64,000 nucleotides of DNA from Hemileia vastatrix. Lineage: Eukaryota > Basidiomycota > Pucciniomycetes > Pucciniales > Zaghouaniaceae. The first letter of the stretch is position 1. Each line of letters starts with the position of its first letter. Below the pieces are notes generated by a model that saw only the letters and a list, made by a program, of their open reading frames with translations, had not been told where the DNA came from and searched no databases. Location: positions 34,952,001 to 35,016,000 of the forward strand of contig JASXTE010000009.1 of assembly GCA_030280995.1 (NCBI GenBank), in the 5' to 3' direction. Positions 1 to 11,348 of the stretch are shown here, in pieces. The translations under genes were made by a program, and so were the position numbers.

Positions 1-1313
1 GATGTTCTTACTACGTCACTTCAAGAACTTGAACTAGGTAGTGAAGAATGGCAAACTGAAATGGGAGGTGATGGCTATCAAGCTGTTTTTGATTCTGGTG
101 CCACCCATCATGTCACTGGTGATGTACGTCTTCTTTCTAACTTTCAAAGTTTGAAAAGACCTATTCCGGTTAAAACAGCTACTGATTTGGCGGCTGCTTT
201 TATTACTGGTTATGGCAATCTTCTGATCAAAGGACCCAGAGAAGAATTGATCACCCTCAAAGGTGTTTTCTACTGTGATAAAGCAAAATCTACTCTTATT
301 TCTCCTTTTGATCTTCTTCAGAATGGTATTTCATTATCCCTTAAAAAAATAATGATTATATAATTTCAAAAAACAAAAAAATATTATTCATAGCTCCAAT
401 ATCCTATTCTGAACGTAAATGGACTGTTGATCTGGTTTATCCATGTAATCTAGACAGTAATCCTTTTGAAATCAATTATTTTAATTCTCTTTCTTCGGCT
501 ACCCTGCCTGCTCCTTTTGTTCCTTCTCCTACCTCAAACATCCCATATCCCAAAGCTGTTCCCGACTCTATTATGGATTGGATTCGTCGTCTAGGACACA
601 CCAGCACTAGAATTCTAAAAAAAATTGCCAAACTAGGCCTATGTCTCAATGCCCCTTCATGTAGGTTACATTGTGATGTCTGTGCTGTATCTAAGAGTAA
701 AAAGAAAAACACTTGTCTGGCAACAAAAAGAGATCATCCTCTGATGGAATTGGTAGTTTCTGACCTTGTTGGTCCAATGGTTGATGTAACGGATAATGGA
801 GAGATATGGGTTGCAACTTTCAGAGAATCTTTCTCAACATATGGTGAAGTTTTCATATTGAGAAAGAAATCTGATGTTTTTGAAGCTTTTTTGAATTTCA
901 AGAATAGATTGGAAAATGTTACCAATCAACGCATGAAAATTCTACGTACAGACAATGGTAAAGAATATATGAATAGAAAGTTTTCTGATTTCTTGTCAAC
1001 TCAAGGTATTCTTCATGAACACTCAATGCCATATCACCATGAACAAAATGGAATGGCTGAACGATTCAATCAAACCATTGGCGAAATTGCACGCACTATA
1101 CTCTTAGCTTCAAATCTACCTTCTACTTTTTGGACTTTAGCTTATTGTTGGGAATCATACATTCATAACCGATTACCAAATGTTAGAGTTACTGAAAGCA
1201 CGCCTTATCAAATCATTTTCAATAAAACAGCGGATCTCTCTCCAATAAAAATTTTTGGTCAATGGGCTTATGTCCATATACCAACTGAAAAAAGAACCAG
1301 AATGGAGCCAAGA
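1..1313 (+). CDS. Copia-1 Pol, N-terminal part: aspartic protease, GAG-pre-integrase, integrase core
   Basis: This processes the polyprotein and integrates the cDNA. The frame is open from base 1. The protease motif DSGATHHVTG lies near base 90. A frameshift in the A-run at about 344-350 ends the first frame at 363, and coding continues in another frame to 1313. GAG-pre-integrase shows the HTS and CDVC zinc-type residues (about 590-690). The integrase has catalytic D in VVSDLVGPM, D in LRTDNGKEY and E in QNGMAERFN, so its D-D-E triad is complete. Gypsy-1 interrupts after codon AGA (1311-1313), and the frame resumes with GCT ATG at 11349. Apart from the frameshift and the insertion this copy looks well preserved. 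Confidence 0.92.
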
Positions 1314-2490
1314 TGTCAGCCTAAATATCCTTAGGACTGAGTATTTCTTATGCTTAAAATAAGATAACCTTAACTAGATTAAGCTTATATCTTAAAAATA
1401 AGGTTAAAATAATAATATATATTATTTTATTATATATATATATAATTATTATTCTATTATATAATTTATAATAGTTTAAATAGCTTATCCATGGCCTAAT
1501 AATACTTATTAAGGTGTTAATGGAGTCATAATATACTTATCTTAAGTGATATGAAGTAATTATTGACATACATAAGCTTATATGTATACATAAATCTCAT
1601 ATTCAGTGAAATATGCAGTATATTATGTATATTTAGGTATATAAGTGGGTTTTAGCCCCTTAATAGCCTATAACCTTTGTTTTTCTGCTTATATTAGGTC
1701 ATATGGACGAAATCAGTGGACTCACAACGCCTACAGAAGCATAGACACCTATATCAGGCGCATACACCCAGTTTGGACAACTAAAATTACTTCCTTGGAT
1801 GGTTATTCACGGATTTATGGGTTGGAAAGATGTTTTTGGGTTAATGTGGATGCTTGGGGATGTTATTGGGGGCTTGGAAATTTTATTTGTTTCCTTTATA
1901 TGCTTTTAGTTTCATTAAATCTCTTTTTGATCATTTATTTTACCTGTTTCTTTATGGTATCCGCTTTTATCTGGGTTTTCTATTTATGGTATGACTCTGT
2001 GTTATTATTAATAGTGATGGAGGGTCCTTACTGGAGGTCTGGGTGTTGAAACTGCTTGAAGTGGACGCCATGGGGAGGTGATGGGCCCTCACAGTGCTGT
2101 AATTGCCAGGGATAGCAGTGACATCATCTGGATTGAAGGTCTGTGCACTCCAGTGGATTTGGGTATAAGTAAGGAGGGATTTTGACGGTTTATTATCATC
2201 ATTCAATTACTACACTTCAAACAAACACTACAATACAATTATTAGTATTCAGAAATATATTATAAAGCCCTTATAAGTTGATATTATCTTTATAAAAGCT
2301 ATAACTATATTTTATTCTTCTATTTTCCACCACTAGCACGCATTTAAATCCAAGTATTGTGAGTTTTATTTGAGTATAACTATTCTATTAGTCTTCCCCT
2401 GAGGTTTAATCACTAAATCATTTATTAATAAGTAGTAGGACCATAAAATAACACTATTATATCATACTTATATACTAGACTATACTGACA
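1314..2490 (+). repeat. Gypsy-1 LTR 1 (5' LTR)
   Basis: A 1177-bp repeat starting TGTCAGCC and ending ATACTGACA, with 6-bp terminal inverted repeats. It is nearly identical to 6017-7194 (reverse) and 10167-11343. It contains a (TA)n tract near 1420-1440. Confidence 0.93.
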
Positions 2491-3000
2491 ATTGGGGGTC
2501 TTTCCTTATATTTTACTTATTATTTAGTATAAGCCTTGGGACGTGATTTTTACCTTAGTACAGCTCAAAATTAACCAAATATTTGGGTCTGCTGCATATT
2601 AGTGGGTCATCATAACTCATTGATTGCGTAAAAGAACCCTTATAATAATTGTACTAATTTTTTATCATAAAAATTAGATATTTACAGTAGTAACTGTACC
2701 CAATATAAACCCAATTTCACTTGGTATTTGGACACCAATATAACACCCAATTAAATTGGTATTTGGCTAAAGCTTGGTAAGCTAATTATTCACCCTTATA
2801 GAGGTCTAGTTAAACTTATTATTATATTTTTAACAGATTTTTTCAAATTTTCTTATATTTTATTTAAATAAATAAAGATATAAATTCAGGGTAAGCTCCA
2901 TTGCTTTTTTATTAGTAATATAATTGCTAATATTATTTGTCTACTAATTCCACAGAGTTTTTTCCTTTTGTAGACGTAAAATATTGTTATTCTGAACAAT
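2491..3000 (+). other. Gypsy-1 leader with candidate primer binding site
   Basis: An AT-rich untranslated leader between the 5' LTR and the first gag ATG. TGGGGGTCTT starting at 2493 lies where a tRNA primer site would be; I cannot name the tRNA. I see no gene here. Confidence 0.5.
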
Positions 3001-6000
3001 ATGAGTGCTCCCCAGGATAGTGTAAGTGAACAGCCTGCTTATAATACCAGGTCTAAAGCTAACAAAAACTTTCCAGGACATCACCATGGAGGGACAACAG
3101 TACCCCCAGCCAGAAAGCATGAGTATAGAGGAAAAGGACACCCTCTTAAAAAAGATAACTATAAAAAAGACGTCTCCTCCTCTTCAGGATCAACTGTCCC
3201 ACCTGGCCAAACAGGTTCTGAAGTTGGAGGAATCAAAATCTCTCATGTTCAAAGAAGTAGAGCAGTTGCAAAACAATTGCAAGGTAGGGTTTCAGCAGAT
3301 GAATCAGGCAATGGCAGAATTAAAGGGAGGCCAGCCCAGTCAATCAAATCAGCAACCCCCTACCCAAGGAGGGTCCACTCACTCCCAGGAGAAAATCCTG
3401 GTAGAAAAATGGAAATGGGACTGGTTTCACCAACAGTGGACAAGCCACAGTTGCAACAGGGATCCACCCCCTCATCTGACTTCCTCAGCTCACCCTTACA
3501 AAGGAAAAAAGCGCCAAAAATCAGGACTGGCAACCATCCCTTGGTAAGTAACTTACCCTCTCAGATTAGACATAATACTGATAATTACAATATAGGTAAT
3601 TCTATTGATGTTAAATCTGTACAAAAAATAGAGGAGGATTTAAGAAATTTAGGTTTTAGAGTAGATACACCTGACTTGTCTTTTGTCCATAATAACAGTA
3701 CTATATACAATGATAATACAGTTAATCCTCAGTTGCAACCACCTACTAGTGAGATCAGAAGTTTACAGGAGAGTGAGAGAATTGAAAAGGAAGACATGGA
3801 ATATTTTAACAATAATCCAACTGTCCATAGAATTGTTTCAGCATTGTGGAATAGAATGACTGATTGTGAGGAACAGACAGTTAAGCTCACTAGTGATACA
3901 ATTTCATCCTTGACATTGAACATTTCTCAATTAGCAACACGTAATAAAGAATTAGAGAAAGAACATTTGTCTCTAACTCTTAAATATGATTCATTAAATA
4001 ATAAATATAATGACCTTTCAAACAAATTTTGTGAGTTAGAAAAATTATATGAAACACATTTGTTAAAAACTGAATCAAGAACAAAGTTATCTTTTGCCCA
4101 GACAAATCAAAGTGTCTCTGAGTTGCTACAAAGATTAACTAAAGTTGAGATTGAAACTGCCAATCTACTAATGAACCAGGATAATCATAAGTATAATCAA
4201 TATAATAATAATCCTTTCATTGGCAAAAGTGAATCTCATTCCTTCCCTGTACCACCACAATTAAAACCATCTGGTGGTAGTGTCAAATCTGAAAATGTAA
4301 GTCACAAATCCGTGCAGGAAGAAATATAAGACCATTTATCAAAAGTGAATGAGTTGTTGAATTTACCTAAGATTAGTGAGATAAAATACAATCAGAAGAA
4401 CTGGCCTAAGATAGATCAGTACCCAACTTATGATGGGGAAGCCAGCTCTGATTGGCAACATTTTATTCAAAGAATTGACAACTTGAAATTCTCATATAAG
4501 TTACCAGATGAAGAGATAACATCAAAATTAATTTCTTTATTTAAGGATGTTGCTTTATTATGGTTTGAAGCTGTCTTAAGTGAGGGTAGAGACTACTCTT
4601 GGGCTGAATGGAAACAACTTATTGAAAAACAATTTGGAGGTTCTAAATTCAGGCTTACTCATCAGAGACTGTATGAGAAGACTAGGTATAATCCGTTGAA
4701 TGGTGACAAACCTATAGTATTTTTAATGAATTTAAATAAAATATTAAAAGCCATTGAGCCTCATATGGATTTTAACTTATGGAAAGATAAGATAATATAC
4801 AAATTACCTATATCTGTCAGAGACATTGTTGTAGCTAGAACATTAAATGTTACTGAATATTCTGACTTTATTAATATTTGCAATGAAATATTATTAAACC
4901 ATAAGTATGAATCAAGGTATTCCACTTATAAGCAAAATGTTGAACCTGTAAAAATTCAGAATTCAAAAACACTTCAGGAGAAGCAGAAAAAACCTACTGC
5001 ACCTGTAGTATCTAAAAAGTATGAAACAAATACTTGTTATAAGTGTAACAAACCTTGGGTCAAAGGTCACAAATGTGAGAAAAACATAAATATTGTTGAA
5101 AATCAATGTGAATCTGAAACTGAAACTGAAAAAAGTAAAGAATCATGTGATTATGACAGCAATATCTCATATAGTGATGAAAATGAAGTCTGTATGTTGG
5201 AAGATGATTTGTCCATCTTTGAAAATCCAATATTAAATATGGACTCAAATGAATCTTTAATGAATTTTGAGGATGCTGAAATCATTAAGGATATACAAGC
5301 TGATAACTTTAGAATGACACCTATCACGGTTCCAGCTATCATTTCTGGTGAAAATGTTAATATAGTATTGGACACAGGAGCTGCTGGTTCAGTTGTTTCC
5401 ACTAATACATTACAGAAAATTGATAGTGAATATAAGTTTAAGCTTGAACCACTTCAGAATAAAAATTGGAGAGGTTTCGGATCAGTACTACACCCCATTG
5501 GTAAATACAAAGCTTCTGTTTTCTTTAAACACCAACATGGTTATGTAAGGGTAACTTGTGACTTTGTAGTAATGGATAATACAAATTTTAGTAACTGTTT
5601 TATCATTGGAAATGATATTCTGACTAAATTTGGTGTAAAATTAGACCCTGCTAATAACAATTTTACAATTGGCATGAATGGTAAAAGGAAATTTAAGATA
5701 AATTCTTTTAACACTGTCTTACACATTGAGTCAGTAACAAATTCCCTGTATAAAGGAAGAAAATCCAATGAGTTGGAACTTCTGGAAACAGAAATTTCAA
5801 AAGCATCATTTGGCACTCAGATAAGTGAAACTGAGAAAGATAATATTTTGGAATTAATTAAAGCTTTTCCAATGGCTTTTGCACATGGTACAAATGAACT
5901 TGGCCTTGTAAAAGAACATGAAATGAAAATTAGTTTAACCTGTGATATGGATAATATTCCTGCTAGTCTTAAAAAGAAACCATACCCTGCTTCACCAATG

Positions 6001-6016
6001 AAGAGGAAAGACATAG
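3001..6016 (+). CDS. Gypsy-1 Gag-protease (5' half of polyprotein, interrupted in early RT)
   Basis: Gag forms the particle and the protease cuts the polyprotein. The start ATG at 3001 gives MSAPQDSVSEQPAYNTRSK, a typical gypsy Gag N-terminus. Between about 3060 and 3547 a second frame looks more protein-like (coiled-coil, EKDTLLKK onward), so two compensating frameshifts are likely. A single TAA (4327-4329) splits the frame and the same frame continues. The retrotransposon Gag domain spans about 4400-4900. A zinc knuckle of form CX2C...GHKC lies near 5035-5075. The protease motif VLDTGAAGS is near 5367. The frame runs into the RT N-terminus and is cut at 6016 by LTR 2. The continuation is on the minus strand from 10161. 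Confidence 0.88.
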
Positions 6017-7194
6017 TGTCAGTATAGTCTAGTATATAAGTATGATATAATAGTGTTATTTTATGGTCCTACTACTTGTTAATAATTGATTTAGTGATTA
6101 AACCTCAGGGGAAGACTAATAGAATAGTTATACTCAAATAAAACTCACAATACTTGGATTTAAATGCGTGCTAGTGGTGGAAAATAGAAGAATAAAATAT
6201 AGTTATAGCTATTTATAAAGATAATATCAATTTATAAGGGCTTTATAATATATTTCTGAATACTAATAATTGTATTGTAGTGTTTGTTTGAAGTGTAGTA
6301 ATTGAATGATGATAATAAACCTTGAAAATCCCTTCTTACTTATACCCAAATCCACTGGAGTGCACAGACCTTCAATCCAGATGATGTCACTGCTATCCCC
6401 GGCAATTACAGCACTGTGAGGGCCCATCACCTCCCCATGGCGTCCACTTCAAGCAGTTTCAACACCTAGACCTCCAGTAAGGACCCTCCATCACTATTAA
6501 TAATAACACAGAGTCATAGCATAAATAGAAAACCCAGATAAAAGCGGATACCATAAAGAAACAGGTAAAATAAATGATCAAAAAGAGATTTAATGAAACT
6601 AAAAGCATATAAAGGAAACAAATAAAATGTCCAAGCCCCCAATAACATCCCCAAGCATCCACATTAACCCAAAAACATCTTTCCAACCCATAAATCTGTG
6701 AATAACCATCCAAGGAAGTAATTTTAGTTGTCCAAACTGGGTGTATGCGCCTGATATAGGTGTCTATGCTTCTGTAGGCGTTGTGAGTCCACTGATTTCG
6801 TCCATATGACCTAAAATGAGCAGAAAAACAAAGGTTATAGGCTATTAAGGGGCTAAAACCCACTTATATACCTAAATATACATAATATACTGCATATTTC
6901 ACTGAATATGAGATTTATGTATACATATAAGCTTATGTATGTCAATAATTACTTCATATCACTTAAGATAAGTATATTATGACTCCATTAACACCTTAAT
7001 AAGTATTATTAGGCCATGGATAAGCTATTTAAACTATTATAAATTATATAATAGAATAATAATTATATATATATATAATAAAATAATATATATTATTATT
7101 TTAACCTTATTTTTAAGATATAAGCTTAATCTAGTTAAGGTTATCTTATTTTAAGCATAAGAAATACTCAGTCCTAAGGATATTTAGGCTGACA
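6017..7194 (-). repeat. Gypsy-1 LTR 2, reverse orientation
   Basis: A 1178-bp reverse copy of the 1314-2490 LTR (TGTCAG...CTGACA termini). It sits between the plus-strand gag-protease half and the minus-strand pol half and acts as the 3' LTR of the latter. Confidence 0.93.
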
Positions 7195-7206
7195 CTCCCT
7201 CACCCC
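7195..7206 (-). promoter_or_regulatory. Gypsy-1 polypurine tract
   Basis: On the minus strand GGGGTGAGGGAG lies directly against the LTR start TGTCAG. This is the expected plus-strand primer position and confirms that pol and LTR 2 read in the same (minus) direction. Confidence 0.8.
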
Positions 7207-7309
7207 AAAAAAACAATAAAAAAAAATGTTAAGACATTTTAATTAATCTTAAGAATGAAATAATAAAATAAAAAATAATTTTTATAATACATATACTGAA
7301 TGAACAGTA

Positions 7310-9358
7310 TTATTTAGATTTAAATTTTTTCAAGAGATTTTTAAGATCAGAGATTTCATTTTCTGGAATCCACTGGTCATATTCACTTGATTTATTTTTA
7401 AATCTTAATAGATACTCAACTCCCTTTTCTTTAGTAAGGTGTCTCTTTTTAAGTATCTTTTCAATTTCTGCTTTTTCCACTATTTCTTCAGGTTGCTGTT
7501 TATGCCTTCCTGATCTTCTTGGAAAGAGAGCAGTATCATTAGAATGGTATGGTTTTATAAGAGAAATAGGAAATACTGGATGTTTTCTATCATAAGGTGC
7601 ATATAGAATAGCCTCAACAGCATTATTACCAACCATCTTTTTAACTACAAATGGTCCAATGAATGGATCCTTCAATTTAACATTACCATTTAAATTGAAA
7701 TGTAGCGTTGAAATAAGGACTTCATCACCCTCTTTGAACATTTGTTCTTTATGGGCTTTATCCCATCTTTTCTTTTCATACTCAAAAGCCTTATTTATAC
7801 ATTCTTGAGCATGTTTTCTGCATAATTCCTGCATCTGAAGAAAAGATTTAGTACCTGGATGAATATCCAATCTAGGTAACTTATTAAGAGTTTTAGCAGG
7901 GGTATTAGGTACATAACCCAACCATAACTCAAATGGCTTTTTGCCAGTGACAGAATGTACTGTACTATTATATGCAAATTCTAAACCTGGGATAAGGGTT
8001 ACCCAATCATGCTTGAATTTGTCATTGTCTTTAAAATTAAGACCAAAAGCACAGTATCTTCTTATCATATCTTCTAAGGTTTGTATCATTCTTTCAGCTA
8101 GCCCATCAGTTTGTGGATGGTGTGCTGTAGAAAGTTTTAATTGACACCCTGAAACATCCATAAGTGACGTCCAGAACTCAGAAGTAAATTTAGGATCTCT
8201 GTCAGAAACTATTGCTTTGGGGAAACCTGCTGTATTTAACATTTGTGTCCACCATAAAAAAGCTAAGTCCTTTGCAGAAACCTCTTTGTGGGTAGGAATA
8301 AATTTACACATCTTTGTAAATCTATCTACAATTACCCAGCAGGAGTTATAACTCTTATGCCCTGCTATTGGCAAACCTGTTACAAAGTCTATGTTAATGA
8401 TTTCCCATGGAGCTTTTGGTTGCTCAATTTGTTGTAATAAACCAGCTCTTTTTCCTGTTAATCTTTTAGATTTTTGACAAGAATCACATGTTTCAACATA
8501 TTTCTGAACATCCTCAGACATGTTAATCCACCAAGCTGTGTTTTTTACTCTGGTTAATGTTTTATGGTAGTCAAAATGACCTGCTAATATATCAGCATGA
8601 CATATACTTAACATTAACTCCTTCATTGAAGGGGGAATTACAATTACATTACTTAATTTTTTCCTGTAATATATAAAACCATCCTCAATGGAAAATTTTC
8701 CTTTCTCTAATGCCTCTTTATACTTATTTGGTAATGTTTTTATTAAAACATTCATTGAAGCATTAGATGGATCATTTAATATTGTAGTTAATTTACTTAA
8801 GTCAGGATCTGAATTATAATTATCAAGAATTGATTGCATAAATTCATCATCAAGATCTACAATATAAATGCCATAAATGTTAATAATCTCTGATTCAGGA
8901 ACATAAGCAGGATTATCATCATTATTAGGCAGAGGTACTCTAGATAACAGATCTACATTAGAGTGCAAGGTTCCTGCTCTATGTGTAATAGTCATCCGTC
9001 CTCTGTATTCTTGTACAGCTAATTGCCATCTAAACATGTGTCTATTAGGAGTTTTCATGTTTAAGAGTGACTTAACTGCACCACAGTCAGTTATTAACTC
9101 AAATTTTTGGTCTTCAAGGTAATAATGTAGCTTTTCAAGAGCCCATACTACTGCCAAACATTCAAGTTGAGTAGCACCATATTTCAATTCACCACTTCTC
9201 AGAGTACGTGAAATATAGCAGATTACTACTTCTGACATTTTACCTTCAATAAGTTGTTTTTGATGCAAAGCAGCACCCAGTCCAATAAACCTTGCATCTG
9301 TAAATAATACAAAAGGTAATTGGAAATCTGGTAATCCCAAGATAGGAGCTGTCATTAA
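7310..9358 (-). CDS. Gypsy-1 RNase H, integrase and chromodomain
   Basis: The 3' part of the polyprotein. RNase H starts near FTDARFIGLGAALHQ. The integrase has an HHCC zinc domain (H...H then CDSCQK) and catalytic D in NIDFVTGLP, D in VSDRDPKFT and E in PQTDGLAERM. The C-terminal region carries a chromodomain-like segment (EIEKILKKR...VEYLLRFKNK...W), which makes this a chromovirus; such domains usually steer integration to particular chromatin. It is separated from the RT only by one in-frame TGA (9361-9359), so RT through chromodomain was one frame. It ends at TAA near 7310. Confidence 0.92.
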   Translation of the reverse strand, partial: LMTAPILGLPDFQLPFVLFTDARFIGLGAALHQKQLIEGKMSEVVICYISRTLRSGELKYGATQLECLAVVWALEKLHYYLEDQKFELITDCGAVKSLLNMKTPNRHMFRWQLAVQEYRGRMTITHRAGTLHSNVDLLSRVPLPNNDDNPAYVPESEIINIYGIYIVDLDDEFMQSILDNYNSDPDLSKLTTILNDPSNASMNVLIKTLPNKYKEALEKGKFSIEDGFIYYRKKLSNVIVIPPSMKELMLSICHADILAGHFDYHKTLTRVKNTAWWINMSEDVQKYVETCDSCQKSKRLTGKRAGLLQQIEQPKAPWEIINIDFVTGLPIAGHKSYNSCWVIVDRFTKMCKFIPTHKEVSAKDLAFLWWTQMLNTAGFPKAIVSDRDPKFTSEFWTSLMDVSGCQLKLSTAHHPQTDGLAERMIQTLEDMIRRYCAFGLNFKDNDKFKHDWVTLIPGLEFAYNSTVHSVTGKKPFELWLGYVPNTPAKTLNKLPRLDIHPGTKSFLQMQELCRKHAQECINKAFEYEKKRWDKAHKEQMFKEGDEVLISTLHFNLNGNVKLKDPFIGPFVVKKMVGNNAVEAILYAPYDRKHPVFPISLIKPYHSNDTALFPRRSGRHKQQPEEIVEKAEIEKILKKRHLTKEKGVEYLLRFKNKSSEYDQWIPENEISDLKNLLKKFKSK

Positions 9359-10161
9359 TCATTCTTTCAACTTATTAAAAGCTTGTTGTCTTTCATTATT
9401 CCAAATGAAAGCTTCTGATTTCTTTATCAGTGTGGTCAGTGGTGCAGCAATTGATTGGTAGTTTTTTATATATTGTCTATAATAACCACACATTCCAAGA
9501 AAAGATTGTACATCCTTCACATTTTGAGGAATGCCAATATTCTTTATTGCAGCCACTTTATTTTGGTCTACACATATTTGAAAGCCAGATACAATATGAC
9601 CAAGCACTTTTAAAGATTCAAACCCAAATTTACATTTTTTCAATGCAAGGGTCATTTTTATTTCATCCATTTTCTGAAATACTTTCCTTAAATGGATTAA
9701 GTGTTCATCAAAAGTTTTAGAGAACACTATGATGTCATCAATGTATACCATTAACCATCCTTCAATCATTTCATTATGGAATGTTATATCCATTAACTTC
9801 TGAAATACTGATGGAGCATTTTTCGGTCCAAATGGCATCCTGACATACTTATAAATTCCCATGTGTGTTGTTATCAACAAAAATTTCTGTGAATTCTTTT
9901 CAACAGGAATTTGATGGTACCCTTTATTTCCATCTAGGCAACTTATATATTTAGCACCTTTAAGGGTAGCATGTATAGAGGCAATCCTTGGCAAGGGATA
10001 AATATCATCTACTGTAAATGTATTTAATGCTCTATAATCACCGCACAGTCTTGCTTTATCTTGTTCATAAGAAATCAGCACTGGTGATATTACACAATAT
10101 TTTGGTGTAGTTTCAACCTTCTCAAGAATGTTCATTTTTAATAACATCTTAATATTATCCT
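9359..10161 (-). CDS. Gypsy-1 reverse transcriptase
   Basis: The reverse transcriptase makes the cDNA. Typical gypsy RT blocks are seen: RLCGDYRALN, the SCLDGNKGYHQI block with the first catalytic Asp, RMPFGPKNAPSVFQ, the active site VYIDDIIVFS and LGHIVSG. The frame continues exactly from the plus-strand gag-protease end: MKRKDI (to 6016) joins EDNIKMLLKMN (from 10161) if the CATAG duplication is counted once. It ends at TGA 9361-9359, and the frame then continues into RNase H, so the stop is probably a single mutation, for example CGA to TGA. Confidence 0.92.
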
Positions 10162-10166
10162 CTATG

Positions 10167-11343
10167 TGTCAGCCTAAATATCCTTAGGGCTGAGTATTTC
10201 TTATGCTTAAAATAAGATAATCTTAACTAGATTAAGCTTATATCTTAAAAATAAGGTTAAAATAATAATATATATTATTTTATTATATATATATACAATT
10301 ATTATTCTATTATATAATTTATAATAGTTTAAATAGCTTATCCATGGCCTAATAATACTTATTAAGGTGTTAATGGAGTCATGATATACTTATCTTAAGT
10401 GATATGAAGTAATTATTGACATACATAAGCTTATATGTATACATAAATCTCATATTCAGTGAAATATGCAGTATATTATGTATATTTAGGTATATAAGTG
10501 GGTTTTAGCCCCTTAATAGCCTATAACCTTTGTTTTTCTGCTTATTTTAGGTCATATGGACGAAATCAGTGGACTCACAACGCCTACAGAAGCATAGACA
10601 CCTATATCAGGCACATACACCCAGTTTGGACAACTAAAATTACTTTCTTGGATGGTTATTCACGGATTTATGGGTTGGAAAGATGTTTTTGGGTTAATGT
10701 GGATGCTTGGGGATGTTATTGGGGGCTTGGACATTTTATTTGTTTCCTTTATATGCTTTTAGTTTCATTAAATCTCTTTTTGATCATTTATTTTACCTGT
10801 TTCTTTATGGTATCCGCTTTTATCTGGGTTTTCTATTTATGGTATGACTCTGTGTTATTATTAATAGTGATGGAGGGTCCTTACTGGAGGTCTGGGTGTT
10901 GAAACTGCTTGAAGTGGACGCCATGGGGAGGTGATGGGCCCTCACAGTGCTGTAATTGCCGGGGATAGCAGTGACATCATCTGGATTGAAGGTCTGTGCA
11001 CTCCAGTGGATTTGGGTATAAGTAAGGAGGGATTTTGACGGTTTATTATCATCATTCAATTACTACACTTCAAAAAAACACTACAATACAATTATTAGCA
11101 TTCAGAAATATATTACAAAGCCCTTATAAGTTGATATTATCTTTATAAAAGCTATAACTATATTTTATTCTTCTATTTTCCACCACTAGCACGCATTTAA
11201 ATCCAAGTATTGTGAGTTTTATTTGAGTATAACTATTCTATTAGTCTTCCGCTGAGGTTTAATCACTAAATCATTTATTAATAAGTAGTAGGACCATAAA
11301 ATAACACTATTATATCATACTTATATACTAGACTATACTGACA
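10167..11343 (+). repeat. Gypsy-1 LTR 3
   Basis: A 1177-bp forward copy of the Gypsy-1 LTR. It ends at CTGACA and is followed by the outer target duplication CAAGA. Confidence 0.93.
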
Positions 11344-11348
11344 CAAGA

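Larger units (their letters stand above)
1314..11343. mobile_element. Gypsy-1, Ty3/gypsy chromovirus with three LTRs and an inverted pol half
   Basis: The insertion is bounded by TGTCAG...CTGACA and flanked by the 5-bp duplication CAAGA (1309-1313 and 11344-11348). Inside, gag-protease runs on the plus strand from LTR 1. RT, RNase H, integrase and chromodomain run on the minus strand between LTR 2 (reverse) and LTR 3 (forward). The break in pol is marked by CATAG at 6012-6016 and its reverse complement CTATG at 10162-10166. Joining these ends restores one continuous reading frame. This fits an LTR inserted in pol in reverse, followed by inversion through recombination with the 3' LTR. Confidence 0.9.

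Noticed and set aside
1645..2049. 134-codon frame repeated in all three Gypsy-1 LTRs (also 6459-6863 and 10498-10902)
   Set aside because: It starts with GTG, has no known domain and is conserved only because the LTRs are copies of one another.
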